From Collinsella sp. (GTDB taxonomy: Bacteria > Actinomycetota > Coriobacteriia > Coriobacteriales > Coriobacteriaceae), in assembly GCA_019419455.1 (NCBI GenBank), contig DXZW01000048.1:78455-142454 (forward strand): a stretch of 64,000 nucleotides of DNA, in the 5' to 3' direction. Positions within the stretch are counted from its first letter, which is position 1, and each line of letters starts with the position of its first letter. The notes under the pieces were generated by a model. It did no database searches. It was not told the origin of the DNA and saw only the letters and a list, made by a program, of their open reading frames with translations. Of this stretch, positions 43,870-53,646 are shown piece by piece. The position numbers were made by a program, and so were the translations under genes.

Positions 43870-45219
43870 TTATGACTCGATGTAGTCCTTCAGCTTGCTC
43901 GAACGGCTGGGGTGGCGGAGCTTGGCCAAGGTCTTGGACTCGATCTGGCGGATACGCTCGCGCGTGACGCCAAACTCGCGGCCGACTTCCTCGAGCGTGC
44001 GGGGATGCCCGTCGACAAGGCCAAAGCGCAGCTCGATAACCTTGCGCTCACGATCGGCAAGCGAGTCGAGCACCTGAGTGAGCTGCTCCTGTAGCATGGA
44101 GAAGCTGGCGGCATCGGGCGGAACGATTGCCTGGGAGTCCTCGATGAAGTCGCCCAGCTGGGAATCCTCTTCCTCGCCGATGGGGGTCTCAAGCGACACG
44201 GGCTCCTGCGAGATCTTCTGGATCTCGCGGACGCGGTCGGCGCTCATGTCCATCTCGGCACCGATCTCCTCGGGGGTCGGGTCGCGGCCCAGGTCCTGAA
44301 GGAGCTGGCGCTGCACACGGACGAGCTTGTTGATGGTCTCGACCATGTGCACGGGAATACGGATGGTACGGGCCTGGTCGGCAATGGCGCGCGTAATGGC
44401 CTGACGAATCCACCACGTGGCGTACGTGGAGAACTTGAAGCCCTTCTGGTAGTCGAACTTCTCGACGGCGCGAATCAGACCGAGGTTGCCCTCCTGGATC
44501 AGGTCAAGGAACAGCATGCCGCGGCCGACATAGCGCTTGGCAATGGAGACAACCAGACGCAGGTTTGCGCTGATGAGTGCCTGCTTGGCTTCGAGGCCGA
44601 CGTTCTCAATGCGCGTAAGACGACGCATCTCGGCACGCGTGAGCTCGAGCTCACCGGCATCGGCAGCCTCGAGCTTCTCGGTGGCCTCAAGACCGGCCTC
44701 GATCTTCATAGCCAGATCGACCTCTTCGGAAGCGGTCAGCAGGTCGACCTTGCCGATCTCCTTGAGGTACATACGAACCGGATCGCCGGTCAGCATCACC
44801 GTGGAGGCATCGATGCCACGCACGCGCGAGCGTGAACGGGACGTGCGAACGGTGCGCTTCTTCTTGCTCTTGGAAGAACCCATCTCGGCGTCGGCCTGAC
44901 GGGCCATCTTGAGCTCGTGATCGTCGAGCGAGCCGGAATCGTGCTCGTCGTCGTCATCGAAATCGTCGGTATCGTTATCGGTATCGTCATCGTCGACGTC
45001 CATGGGGGCGTCGTCGTTTCCGCTCGCGGAGATAATCTGGATGCCGCTGTTGCGCAGCGCGGAATACACCGCGGTGAGCTGTTCGTCAGAAACATCGATA
45101 TCCTTCAGGGCGACCTGAATCTCGTCCTCGGTTACCGAAGTCCTGTTTGAGCCGTTGCCCATGAGCTTTGCAACGTAGGATTCCAGCCCAGTACCCGTGC
45201 TCTCAGTCTTTTTTGGCAC
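43870..45219 (-). CDS. rpoD: Primary sigma factor RpoD (SigA)
   Basis: Housekeeping sigma-70 subunit. In about 449 residues: region 1.1-like N-terminus, a very acidic insert at about 75-105 (runs of Asp), then region 1.2, region 2 ([61 protein letters not shown]), region 3 and region 4 ([24 protein letters not shown]). I chose the GTG after AAGGGAG (residues start MPKKTEST); an ATG five codons earlier would place the ribosome site inside the gene. It follows dnaG with a 110-base gap that may hold its own promoter. Confidence 0.97.
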   Translation of the reverse strand: MPKKTESTGTGLESYVAKLMGNGSNRTSVTEDEIQVALKDIDVSDEQLTAVYSALRNSGIQIISASGNDDAPMDVDDDDTDNDTDDFDDDDEHDSGSLDDHELKMARQADAEMGSSKSKKKRTVRTSRSRSRVRGIDASTVMLTGDPVRMYLKEIGKVDLLTASEEVDLAMKIEAGLEATEKLEAADAGELELTRAEMRRLTRIENVGLEAKQALISANLRLVVSIAKRYVGRGMLFLDLIQEGNLGLIRAVEKFDYQKGFKFSTYATWWIRQAITRAIADQARTIRIPVHMVETINKLVRVQRQLLQDLGRDPTPEEIGAEMDMSADRVREIQKISQEPVSLETPIGEEEDSQLGDFIEDSQAIVPPDAASFSMLQEQLTQVLDSLADRERKVIELRFGLVDGHPRTLEEVGREFGVTRERIRQIESKTLAKLRHPSRSSKLKDYIES

Positions 45220-45329
45220 AGATTCTCCCTTCATAGTCCACAGGACTCATTACTTTAGCACACACATTGACGTCTATACCCAAAAAGAGGACAGGATATA
45301 GGCGAGAATACGCTGGTTGACCACAACAT

Positions 45330-47438
45330 CTAGCCTTGGTCGGCGCCTGCGGCCTCCAGACCGATCAAACGGAACGGGTCCGCCACGCCGCCGATCGACT
45401 TTTGCAGTTCGCGTTGACGCTGCGAATCCTGCGCGGCCTGCACGGTCAGCGCGCGGCGGGCCTCATCATCGAGCGAACGGTCCTGGCGCAGCTTGGCCTG
45501 TGCGGCACGCATGCGGCGCTTGATGGTGTAGAGCTCGAGCGTATCGAGCATAAACACGATGTTCGTCTCGGTGGGGTGCTTGCTCGTCGCCGAGATTCGC
45601 CCGGCACTCACAAGCGTTGCCGCCTCGGGACACACCGAGCGCGCTGCATCCATGCAGGCCGCAGGATCGGTTCCCGGCGGCGTTGCCAGAACGGCCCATG
45701 CGATGGACTCGTGACGAGGGTCAACCCACTCGATAGAGCAGATGCGGTCGGCATACGTGCGGAACAGGTCGGGGTAGCTCGTGAGCATCGTCAACAGCTC
45801 GCGCTCCCCTGCCAAGGACTTGCGCTCAAGATCAGTAAGAACCATCGGCGCCGCCGCAGCCGGAGCGCCCGAACCATCAGTCACAGGCACAGCACCCATA
45901 CCATCAGGCACATCGATCGGCGGCAGGTCGTCGACGACCTCCACGGGCGCGGCGCCGTAGGCATCGAGCGGGACATAGTCGTACGGCTCCTCCTCGACCG
46001 GCGCGGACACCGGCGGCGTCGCGCCCGATGCCCAAGCACCGCGAGATGCCCCCTGCGAACCAGACGTCCGACCGCCCGCGCTACCAGAGCGCTCGGCTTG
46101 CGCCCGCTGGCGTTCATAGTTCTGCTCACGACGTCGTTCCGCATCTTCGCGCTTGGCGACATCGCGAAACACGCGACCCGAACTCGCGCGAACCGTCTCC
46201 AGATCCAAACCCAGCAGATCGGCAATCTGGATAAAGTATGTGTCGATCATATAGCTATCGCGCAGCGGATAGATAAGCGTCAGCGCATCTTCCAGCGCCT
46301 TGGCACGACCGCCCGGCGTGGTGATGTCACTCGACTCCTGCAGCGAACGGTAGACAAAGTCCATGAGCGGCTCGGCAGCGTCGATGCGCGCCTGAAGCTC
46401 CTGTCCACCATGCGCTGTGATGAACTCCATGGGGTCGTTGCCGTCGGGCAGCACCACGCAGCGCAGGTCCATCGAATCCTGCTCGATAAATTGAATCGCG
46501 CGACGGGCGGCCTTCTGGCCCGCGGCATCGCCATCGAACATATACACGATACGCTTGGCAAAGCGGGTGAGCGTCTTGACGTGATGCTCCGTGAGCGCGG
46601 TGCCCAGCGTGGCGACAACGTTTTTAATCCCCGCCTCCCAACAGGCGATGCAGTCGGTATAGCCCTCCACCACGATGGCGGTATCCTGCGCGACGATAAA
46701 CTCCTTGGCCCAATTAAAGCCGTAGAGGTTTCGCTTTTTATGAAACACGCTCGTCTCGGCGGTATTGAGGTACTTGGGTTGGCCGTCACCCATGATGCGA
46801 CCACCAAAGGCAATGTTGTGACCCTGCTCGTCAAAGATGGGGAACATCACGCGGTCGTAGAAGCGGTCGGCAAGCTGCCCGCGCCCGCGGCTCACGGCAA
46901 CGTTGGCATCGATCATCTCCTGCGGGGTAAAACCCGCCTGGGACAGGTGCGACACCAGCGCGCTGCGGCCAGGCGCAAAGCCCAGGCAGTAGCGGCGGCA
47001 GACGTCGCCACCCATGCCGCGGCTGGCAAAGTACTCGCGCGGACGGCCGTCCTTACCGCGCATAAGCATGGTGTGATAGAACTGGGCGGTCTCGGCACAC
47101 AGATCGTAGATGCGGGCACGCTTGGTACCGCGCTCGCGGCGATCTCCGGTGTCGTGCAGCTCAATACCTGCACGATCGGCCAAATAACGGATTGACTCGG
47201 GAAAGCTCAGGTTCTCGCGCTTCATGATATAGGTGAAGACGTCGCCACCCTCGCCGCAGCCAAAGCAATGCCACACCTGCGTGGCGGGAATAATGTGGAA
47301 GGACGGAGTCTTTTCGCCATGAAAGGGGCAGCAGCCCCAAAACTCATGGCCGCGGGGCTTGAGCTCAACCGTTTCCTGCACGATGGCAACTAGGTCGGAC
47401 GCAGCGCGTACCTGGTCTTTTTCCTCATCGCTAATCAC
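45330..47438 (-). CDS. dnaG: DNA primase DnaG
   Basis: Makes RNA primers for replication. The 702-residue protein has the CHC2 zinc finger CCPFHGEKTPSFH ... HCFGCGEGGD, the primase core, the Toprim domain with VVEGYTDCIACW and VYMFDGDAAGQKAA, a Pro/Gly/Ala-rich linker at about 430-530, and a DnaB-binding C-terminal domain. The GTG start overlaps the ribF stop by 8 bases. Gene order dnaG then rpoD is the classic macromolecular-synthesis arrangement. Confidence 0.96.
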   Translation of the reverse strand: MISDEEKDQVRAASDLVAIVQETVELKPRGHEFWGCCPFHGEKTPSFHIIPATQVWHCFGCGEGGDVFTYIMKRENLSFPESIRYLADRAGIELHDTGDRRERGTKRARIYDLCAETAQFYHTMLMRGKDGRPREYFASRGMGGDVCRRYCLGFAPGRSALVSHLSQAGFTPQEMIDANVAVSRGRGQLADRFYDRVMFPIFDEQGHNIAFGGRIMGDGQPKYLNTAETSVFHKKRNLYGFNWAKEFIVAQDTAIVVEGYTDCIACWEAGIKNVVATLGTALTEHHVKTLTRFAKRIVYMFDGDAAGQKAARRAIQFIEQDSMDLRCVVLPDGNDPMEFITAHGGQELQARIDAAEPLMDFVYRSLQESSDITTPGGRAKALEDALTLIYPLRDSYMIDTYFIQIADLLGLDLETVRASSGRVFRDVAKREDAERRREQNYERQRAQAERSGSAGGRTSGSQGASRGAWASGATPPVSAPVEEEPYDYVPLDAYGAAPVEVVDDLPPIDVPDGMGAVPVTDGSGAPAAAAPMVLTDLERKSLAGERELLTMLTSYPDLFRTYADRICSIEWVDPRHESIAWAVLATPPGTDPAACMDAARSVCPEAATLVSAGRISATSKHPTETNIVFMLDTLELYTIKRRMRAAQAKLRQDRSLDDEARRALTVQAAQDSQRQRELQKSIGGVADPFRLIGLEAAGADQG

Positions 47439-48438
47439 GGATGCCCACCCCCTGCTCACCCAAGTTGTGACGAATGTCCTCGATATTACCCTCGACGGTC
47501 GCAATCAACTCATCCAGCGAATCGAACACACGCGAGGGACGCAGCCAGCGCGTAAACGCCAGCGAAACGGAAGCGCCGTACAGGTCGCCCGTATAACCAA
47601 TTAAGTTAGCCTCGAGATGCGATGAAGCGGCATCGTCGGCATACGTCGGCGGCAGGCCGACGTTAACGGCAGCAGGCCATACGGTGTCATCAACGAGCAC
47701 CAGGCCCTCATACACGCCATCGGCAGGCACCTGAATGCCGTCGGGAACCTGCAGGTTAGCCGTGGGAAAGCCCATGTCAGAACCCTCGTGACGGCCACGA
47801 ATAACACCGCCACGCAGCATATACGGGCGGCCGAGCAACTCAGCAGCAAGCTCCACATGGCCCTGTCCCAGCTCATGACGAATGCGGGTGGCGCAAATGG
47901 CCTCACCGCCCTCGCAAAGCAGGTCGTGCCCGTATACGTCAACGCCGCGCTCGGCACCCCAGGTGCGCATCTCGTCAACACCAGAAGCACCGCCACGACC
48001 CAGCCTAAAATCGCTGCCAACGCGAATCGAACGAATGTCGACCACGCGTGACAACAGTGTGAGAAAACCGACATGGTCGAGTGCCGCAACCTCAGGCGTA
48101 AAGGGAACGGCCACCACCGCATCGACCCCGGTCTGAGCCAAGGCATGTAGACGGTCGGCCGTCGTCATCAATTTTTGAGCGGGCGAAGGACTCACCACAA
48201 CGTCCGGATCGGGATCGAAAGTGACCACGACCGCCTTGCAATCATGGGCGCGCGCATCGCCAACAAGCGCCGCAATGAGCTCCTGGTGTCCACGGTGAAC
48301 GCCGTCGAACACGCCGATGGCAATCGATGCGGCACCCAAGTGCTCGCACTCATCAAACGTATCGGCAGCAACGATGCGAGCCTCGTCCGACTCGCCCTCG
48401 AAAAAGATACGCGCGAGCTCGCGAGCGGACAACATCAT
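47431..48438 (-). CDS. ribF: Bifunctional riboflavin kinase/FAD synthetase
   Basis: Converts riboflavin to FMN and then FAD. The 335-residue protein has the N-terminal FAD synthetase nucleotidyltransferase domain with AIGVFDGVHRGHQELIA and VGSDFRLGRGGASG, and the C-terminal kinase domain with GSDMGFPTANLQVP. Its ATG overlaps the truB stop by four bases and its own stop overlaps dnaG. truB-ribF adjacency is common. Confidence 0.95.
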   Translation of the reverse strand: MMLSARELARIFFEGESDEARIVAADTFDECEHLGAASIAIGVFDGVHRGHQELIAALVGDARAHDCKAVVVTFDPDPDVVVSPSPAQKLMTTADRLHALAQTGVDAVVAVPFTPEVAALDHVGFLTLLSRVVDIRSIRVGSDFRLGRGGASGVDEMRTWGAERGVDVYGHDLLCEGGEAICATRIRHELGQGHVELAAELLGRPYMLRGGVIRGRHEGSDMGFPTANLQVPDGIQVPADGVYEGLVLVDDTVWPAAVNVGLPPTYADDAASSHLEANLIGYTGDLYGASVSLAFTRWLRPSRVFDSLDELIATVEGNIEDIRHNLGEQGVGIRD

Positions 48439-49367
48439 CGAACACCGCCGATTGCCTGCGGAAACACGTGCTCCATGACAAAGCGGCCACTCTCAATGCG
48501 GGCTAGCGCCTTGAGTCCCCCATCGAGCACCAACGCAAAAGGCGACTTCGAGGTATCGAAATCGGCAAGCGCACGCTCAACGGGAATGCGTCGGCCGCAG
48601 AGCAGATCGTCGGCAAGATTGCCCGGCAAGTCAACACGCGTGGCGCCCAGGGCCGCAATGGGATCCAGGGCAAAGCCAGCCGCGGACTCGGGAGAAAGCT
48701 CCTCGACCGCATGACAAGCGCCAATGGAAACAACACCGGACGCCGTGCGGCGCAGCGCGGAAATGTGCGCGGCGCTCTCGCAGGCGCGGCCCAAATCGCG
48801 AGCGAGCGCACGGATATAGGTACCCTTGCTCACTGAGAACGCCACGGTCCACACACACGTATCACCTTCGCCTCCCACGGCGATCAGGTCGGCGGCATAG
48901 ACCTCGACGGGGCGCGGAGGTAGGTCCACCGCATTGCCCTCGCGAGCAGACTTGTAGGCGCGAACGCCATTGACCGAGATAGCCGAAAACGCCGGCGGCA
49001 CCTGCATCTGCGGACCCAGCATAGCGGCCAAGCGCTCACGGGCATAGGCAGGATAGCGGAGCTCGTTGGCAACAGCCACCGTGCGGACCGCCTCGCCCTC
49101 CGCATCATCGGTATTGGTCTCGGCGCCAAACGAAATGTCGGCGACATAGCTTTTGGTATCGAGGGTTAGCATGCCCAGCAGACGGGTGGCCTGGCCCACA
49201 CCCACCACCATGACACCCGATGCCATGGGGTCGAGCGTGCCGGCATGGCCGACGCGCCGCTCATGGAGGGCGCGTCGGCATTTCGAAACCACATCGTGGG
49301 ACGTGCAGCCCACCGGCTTATCGACGGCGAGCAGCATATTCAGTTGAGAAGGCGTACGACGAGCCAT
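48435..49367 (-). CDS. truB: tRNA pseudouridine-55 synthase TruB
   Basis: Forms pseudouridine 55 in the TPsiC loop of tRNAs. The 310-residue protein has VDKPVGCTSHDVVSKCRR, GHAGTLDPMASGVMVVGVG with the catalytic Asp, and the later KGTYIRALARDLG. Length is normal. It sits 15 bases after nrnA in the translation cluster. Confidence 0.96.
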   Translation of the reverse strand: MARRTPSQLNMLLAVDKPVGCTSHDVVSKCRRALHERRVGHAGTLDPMASGVMVVGVGQATRLLGMLTLDTKSYVADISFGAETNTDDAEGEAVRTVAVANELRYPAYARERLAAMLGPQMQVPPAFSAISVNGVRAYKSAREGNAVDLPPRPVEVYAADLIAVGGEGDTCVWTVAFSVSKGTYIRALARDLGRACESAAHISALRRTASGVVSIGACHAVEELSPESAAGFALDPIAALGATRVDLPGNLADDLLCGRRIPVERALADFDTSKSPFALVLDGGLKALARIESGRFVMEHVFPQAIGGVR

Positions 49368-49382
49368 GTACCATCCAAAAAG

Positions 49383-50426
49383 TTAAAGCTCGACGGTCAC
49401 CGAAGCGGGATCCTCCCCTACCAGTTCGGCCAGCATGGGAAGTGCCACGGTGAGCGTCTCGAGAATCGTTCCGTTGTTGGAGAAACCGGCGGCAGCGGGA
49501 TGTCCGCCTCCGCCAAAGGCAGCAGCGATCTCGGACACGTTGAGGTCGCCCTTGGAGCGCAGGTTGCCGCGCACCTTGGTATCGCCCTCAATGCCCTTCA
49601 GGAACAGGCAGACCTCGACGCCCATCACCGAGCGCACTACGTCAACCAGACCGTCGCACTCATCCGAGGTGACACCGCAGGCCTCAAGGTCACTCTGGTA
49701 CGCGTAGCTATACGCGACGCGCCCGTGGGCCACCGTCTTGATACGGCCCATAACGATGGACTTGAGGTGCAAAAACTCAACGCGCATGCTCTGGTAAACC
49801 TCGAGTGCCACACGCGCCGGATCGGCACCGTGGGCAACCAGACGCGAGGCTGCATGGAACGCGGCGGCATCGGCGTTTTGATACTGAAAACGACCGGTAT
49901 CGGTCACCAGGCCGCATAACAAGCAGGTCGCAACACCATCGCGAGCCACAATGCCACAATTGTCCAAAAAGCGGTCGATGATCATGGCGCAGGCCGCGGC
50001 GTCGACGCACCTCAGGCTCAGCTCGGCAAATTCCTCGCGCGCCGGATGGTGATCGAAGCACACCACATGCGACGAGCGACGAAGCACCTCGGCGGAGTTG
50101 TTCAGACGCTCGACGACCGGCACGTCCACCGAGATGAACAGGTCCGGATTGCCGGTATACGCAGATGCCGGCACCAGACGGTCGGCGCCCTCCATAAAAC
50201 GGTAGATGCGCGGAACCGGGTCATCGTCTGCCAGCAGCAGGGCAATGTCCTTGTTGGGAAAGAACTTCCTAAGCGAGAGGCCCAGGCCTAGCACGGAGCC
50301 CAGGGCGTCGCCATCGGGAGACGTATGTCCCGAAATCGCAATGGAGGACGCACCCTCGATGAGCTCAAGGATGCGTCGCTGAATATCTGCAGACTCGCAC
50401 GATGCGAGGTCGGCGGAATTACTCAT
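49383..50426 (-). CDS. nrnA: DHH-family nanoRNase/pAp phosphatase NrnA
   Basis: Degrades very short RNA and dephosphorylates pAp. The 347-residue protein has the DHH metal-site motifs SGHTSPDGDALGSVLG, ISVDVP and CFDHHPAREEFA, and the C-terminal DHHA1 domain with GGGGHPAAAGF. It overlaps rbfA by eight bases, and the rbfA-nrnA-truB order is typical of Gram-positive and actinobacterial genomes. Confidence 0.93.
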   Translation of the reverse strand: MSNSADLASCESADIQRRILELIEGASSIAISGHTSPDGDALGSVLGLGLSLRKFFPNKDIALLLADDDPVPRIYRFMEGADRLVPASAYTGNPDLFISVDVPVVERLNNSAEVLRRSSHVVCFDHHPAREEFAELSLRCVDAAACAMIIDRFLDNCGIVARDGVATCLLCGLVTDTGRFQYQNADAAAFHAASRLVAHGADPARVALEVYQSMRVEFLHLKSIVMGRIKTVAHGRVAYSYAYQSDLEACGVTSDECDGLVDVVRSVMGVEVCLFLKGIEGDTKVRGNLRSKGDLNVSEIAAAFGGGGHPAAAGFSNNGTILETLTVALPMLAELVGEDPASVTVEL

Positions 50427-50829
50427 CTAAAGCTGCCTCCTGGGCGGCATCCGCAATTGGATAGCCGTCCTCGTCCTTTTCGATCGCAAGCGTGGCGGGA
50501 ACGTTTTCCAGCGCACGCGTGATGCGCTCGGCCTCATCGGTCGAGCGATCGATGCGAAAATCGAGCTCGGGCGTGACGCGCCAATCGAGCGAGCGAGCCA
50601 ACAGGCTGCGAATACGACCCTTGGCGCTGGCAAGCGCCTCCATGACCTCATCGTAGCGGCTCGCATCGCACGACACGTACACGCGTGCGAACGAACGGTC
50701 CACCGCGACCTCGACCGCAGTCAGGGTGACCAGGTCGAGACGCGGATCGGAAACCTCAAAGAGCAGGATATAACCGAGCTTCTCGCGAAGCTGCTCGCCC
50801 AAACGGCGGGTTGCCTGCGTTTGCTTCAT
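50419..50829 (-). CDS. rbfA: Ribosome-binding factor A
   Basis: Assists late maturation of the 30S subunit. A 136-residue KH-like protein starting MKQTQATRRLGEQLREKLGYIL with VSDPRLDLVTLTAVEVAVDRSFARVYV and a C-terminal RITPELDFRIDRS-like WRVTPELDFRIDRS. The start is 11 bases after the infB stop; a long upstream frame lies inside infB and is rejected. An acidic tail of about 20 residues ends the protein. Confidence 0.95.
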   Translation of the reverse strand: MKQTQATRRLGEQLREKLGYILLFEVSDPRLDLVTLTAVEVAVDRSFARVYVSCDASRYDEVMEALASAKGRIRSLLARSLDWRVTPELDFRIDRSTDEAERITRALENVPATLAIEKDEDGYPIADAAQEAALDE

Positions 50830-50840
50830 AGCGCTACCCC

Positions 50841-53555
50841 CTACTCGGTACGGGCAACCTGGTCGATGCGGTAACCCTCGATCTGATCGCCGGGCTTGAT
50901 GTCCTGGAAGTTCTCCAGGCCAATGCCGCCCTCGGAACCGCTCTTGAGGCTCTTGGCCTCGTCCTTGTAGTGGCGCATCGAGGCGATCTTGCCGTTGAAG
51001 ACCACAATGCCGTCGCGCACCAGGCGCACGGAATCGGTCGCGCCGATCTCGCCCTCCTCGACGCGGACACCGGCGGCGATGCCGACTTTGGGCACCTTGA
51101 AGGTGTCCAGGACGGTCGCGGTACCCGTGGAGACCTCGACCTCGGTGGGCTTGAGCATGCCGATGCGGGCAGCGTCGAGCTCCTCGAGGCACTTATAGAT
51201 AACGTCGTAGCAACGGATCTCGACGCCCTCGCGCTCGGCGGCGGAGCGGGCCTTGCCGTCGGGACGCACGCCAAAGCCGATGATGATGGCGTTGGAGGCG
51301 TCGGCCAGGACGACGTCGGTCTCGTTGATAGCACCGACAGCGGAGTGGATCGTGTTGATGCGGACCTCGGACTGATCCATCTTGTCGAGCGAGTCCTGAA
51401 GGGCCTCGATGGAACCCTGGACGTCGGCCTTGATGATCAGGTTGAGCTCCTTGACCTCGGCGTCGGCGATGGTCTCGAAGAGGTTCTCGAGCGTGACGTG
51501 CTTCACGCGGCTCTGCTCCTCGATACGGGCCTTGAGCGAGCGCTCATCGGCCAGGGCGCGAGCCTCGCGCTCGTCCTCGAACACGCGGAACTCGTCACCG
51601 GCGTTGGGCACGGACTGCAGGCCCAAGATCTCGACGGCGTCGGAGGGGCCGGCCTCGGTGACGGCGTTGCCCTTGGGATCGAGCATGGCGCGGACGCGGC
51701 CGTAGGTAAGGCCGGCGACCAGCGTATCGCCCACGTGCAGGGTACCGCGGGTCACGAGAACCGTGGCAACCGAGCCGCGGCCCTTGTCGAGCTTGGCCTC
51801 GAGAACGTTGCCGGAGGCAAAGGTGTCCGGGTTGGCCTTGAGCTCGAGCACGTCGGCCTGGAGCAGCACGGTCTCGAGCAGGTCATCGATACCGATTTTC
51901 TGCTTGGCCGAGATGTTGACGAACATGTTCTGTCCGCCCCACTCCTCGGGAATGATGCCGTACTCGGTGAGCTCCTGGCGCACGCGGTCGGGGTTGGCGC
52001 CCGGCTTATCGATCTTGTTGACGGCGACGACGATGGGGACGCCGGCGGCCTTGGCGTGGTTGATCGACTCGATGGTCTGAGGCATGACGCCGTCGTCGGC
52101 AGCCACGATCAGAATGACGATGTCGGTCACCTTGGCGCCGCGGGCACGCATGGCCGTAAAGGTCGCGTGACCAGGGGTATCGATGAAGGTGATCTTGCGG
52201 TCGTTGATCATGACCTGCGAAGCACCGATGGCCTGGGTAATGCCGCCCGCCTCGCCGGCAGCGACGCCGGTGTGACGAATGGCGTCGAGCAGGCTCGTCT
52301 TGCCGTGGTCGACGTGACCCATGACGGTGACGACCGGGGCGCGGGGCTTAAGGTCGGCGGGATCGTCGTAGAACGAGAAGGTGTTCTCCTCCTCGGGGGT
52401 GATGATCTTGATCTGACGGCCCAGGTCGTCGGCAACGAGCTCGACGAGGTCGTCGGACATGGACTGCGTCATCGTGAGCGGCGTGCCCAGCAAGAACAGG
52501 CGCTTGATGATGTCGTTGGCCGGAACGTCGAGCGCCTCGGCGAGCTCCTGGACGGTAACGCCCTGGGAGACCTTGATGGCGTCGAGCTCCTCGGGGTTCA
52601 CGCCCTGGGCCAGCGCCTCCTCAATCTTGCGCTCCTCCTGAGCCTTAGCAGCCTCGCGCTCGCGCTTCTCCTTGCGCTTCTTGCGGCGACCGGTGGACTC
52701 GCGAGAGGCCTCCTCGACGGCGGCGCGGGCCTCCTCGAGCACCTTCTCGCGGCTGTACTCCTCGGCCTCACGCGCCATGCGGCTGTAGTGGTCCTCATCG
52801 TTGCCGTGACCGCCCTTGCGCTTCTTGCCCTTGCCCTGCTTATCGGGGTTGGGGAAGTCCATGCCGGCAGCGACGTTGTTGCTGGCGTTGGTGCGATGGC
52901 TGTGCGGACGGCTCTCGGAGGCGTGGCGATCGGAGTTGTTGTCGGAGGCGTTGCGATCGTTACGACGGCCACCGCGACGGTCGTTGTTGCCGCCACGACG
53001 GTTACCGCGCTCGGAGGCGCGCTCGGCCTTGGCCTTCTCCTCGGCGTCCTTCTTCTCCTTGAGCACGGTCTCCTGTGCGGCGATCTGGTCGAGCAGCGAA
53101 CGGAAGCGCGAGCCGGAGTCGGAAGCGGGGACGGCGCGGCGCTGGGCCTCGCGGGCAGCCTCCTCCTTCTCGCGGGCAAGGCGCTCCTGCTCGGCCTTCT
53201 TCTTGGCCTCGGCCTCGGCGCGGGCGGCCTCCTCGGCAGCCTGGGCGGCGGCGAACTGGCGGCGCTCCTCCTCGCGTGCCTTCTCGGCGGCGATGCGCTC
53301 ACGCTCGGCCTCGGCAGCGCGCGCTGCCTCCTCGGCGGCGGCTGCCTCCTCCTCGGCCTGCTTGGCGGCCTCGACTTCCTTGGCGCGGGCCTCGATCACC
53401 GAGGCGAGCTGCTTGCGGACCATGGCGACGTAAGCGTCCTCCAGAGCGGAGGAAGCGGACTTAGCGGGAATCTTCATTTCGGCGAGATGACCCATCAGTT
53501 CCTTGGAGGTCATGCCGAACTCTTTGGCCAGGGTGGACACACGGACTTTTGCCAT
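50841..53555 (-). CDS. infB: Translation initiation factor IF-2
   Basis: GTPase that brings initiator tRNA to the 30S subunit. In 904 residues: an N-terminal IF2-N domain (VRVSTLAKEFGMTSKELMGHL), a long Ala/Glu/Arg coiled-coil region (about 60-175), a basic Asn/Arg/Gly segment, a second IF2-N-like domain (TVQELAEALDVPANDIIKRLF), the G domain with GHVDHGKTSLLDAIR, DTPGHATFT and NKIDKPGA, and C1/C2 domains. Follows nusA by 91 bases, where YlxR and L7Ae-like genes often lie but none is present. Confidence 0.97.
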   Translation of the reverse strand: MAKVRVSTLAKEFGMTSKELMGHLAEMKIPAKSASSALEDAYVAMVRKQLASVIEARAKEVEAAKQAEEEAAAAEEAARAAEAERERIAAEKAREEERRQFAAAQAAEEAARAEAEAKKKAEQERLAREKEEAAREAQRRAVPASDSGSRFRSLLDQIAAQETVLKEKKDAEEKAKAERASERGNRRGGNNDRRGGRRNDRNASDNNSDRHASESRPHSHRTNASNNVAAGMDFPNPDKQGKGKKRKGGHGNDEDHYSRMAREAEEYSREKVLEEARAAVEEASRESTGRRKKRKEKREREAAKAQEERKIEEALAQGVNPEELDAIKVSQGVTVQELAEALDVPANDIIKRLFLLGTPLTMTQSMSDDLVELVADDLGRQIKIITPEEENTFSFYDDPADLKPRAPVVTVMGHVDHGKTSLLDAIRHTGVAAGEAGGITQAIGASQVMINDRKITFIDTPGHATFTAMRARGAKVTDIVILIVAADDGVMPQTIESINHAKAAGVPIVVAVNKIDKPGANPDRVRQELTEYGIIPEEWGGQNMFVNISAKQKIGIDDLLETVLLQADVLELKANPDTFASGNVLEAKLDKGRGSVATVLVTRGTLHVGDTLVAGLTYGRVRAMLDPKGNAVTEAGPSDAVEILGLQSVPNAGDEFRVFEDEREARALADERSLKARIEEQSRVKHVTLENLFETIADAEVKELNLIIKADVQGSIEALQDSLDKMDQSEVRINTIHSAVGAINETDVVLADASNAIIIGFGVRPDGKARSAAEREGVEIRCYDVIYKCLEELDAARIGMLKPTEVEVSTGTATVLDTFKVPKVGIAAGVRVEEGEIGATDSVRLVRDGIVVFNGKIASMRHYKDEAKSLKSGSEGGIGLENFQDIKPGDQIEGYRIDQVARTE

Positions 53556-53646
53556 ATGACTTCACCTACCCTTTCTGGCACCTTGGGTGCCTAGAGACTG
53601 AACGAGCGTGGGAGATGCGCCGGGACCCGCCCGGCGCGACCGCGCG

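Noticed and set aside
50970..53594. Very long plus-strand frame opposite infB (874 codons)
   Set aside because: Low-complexity Gly/Leu/Ala sequence that mirrors infB; no ribosome site or homology signals.
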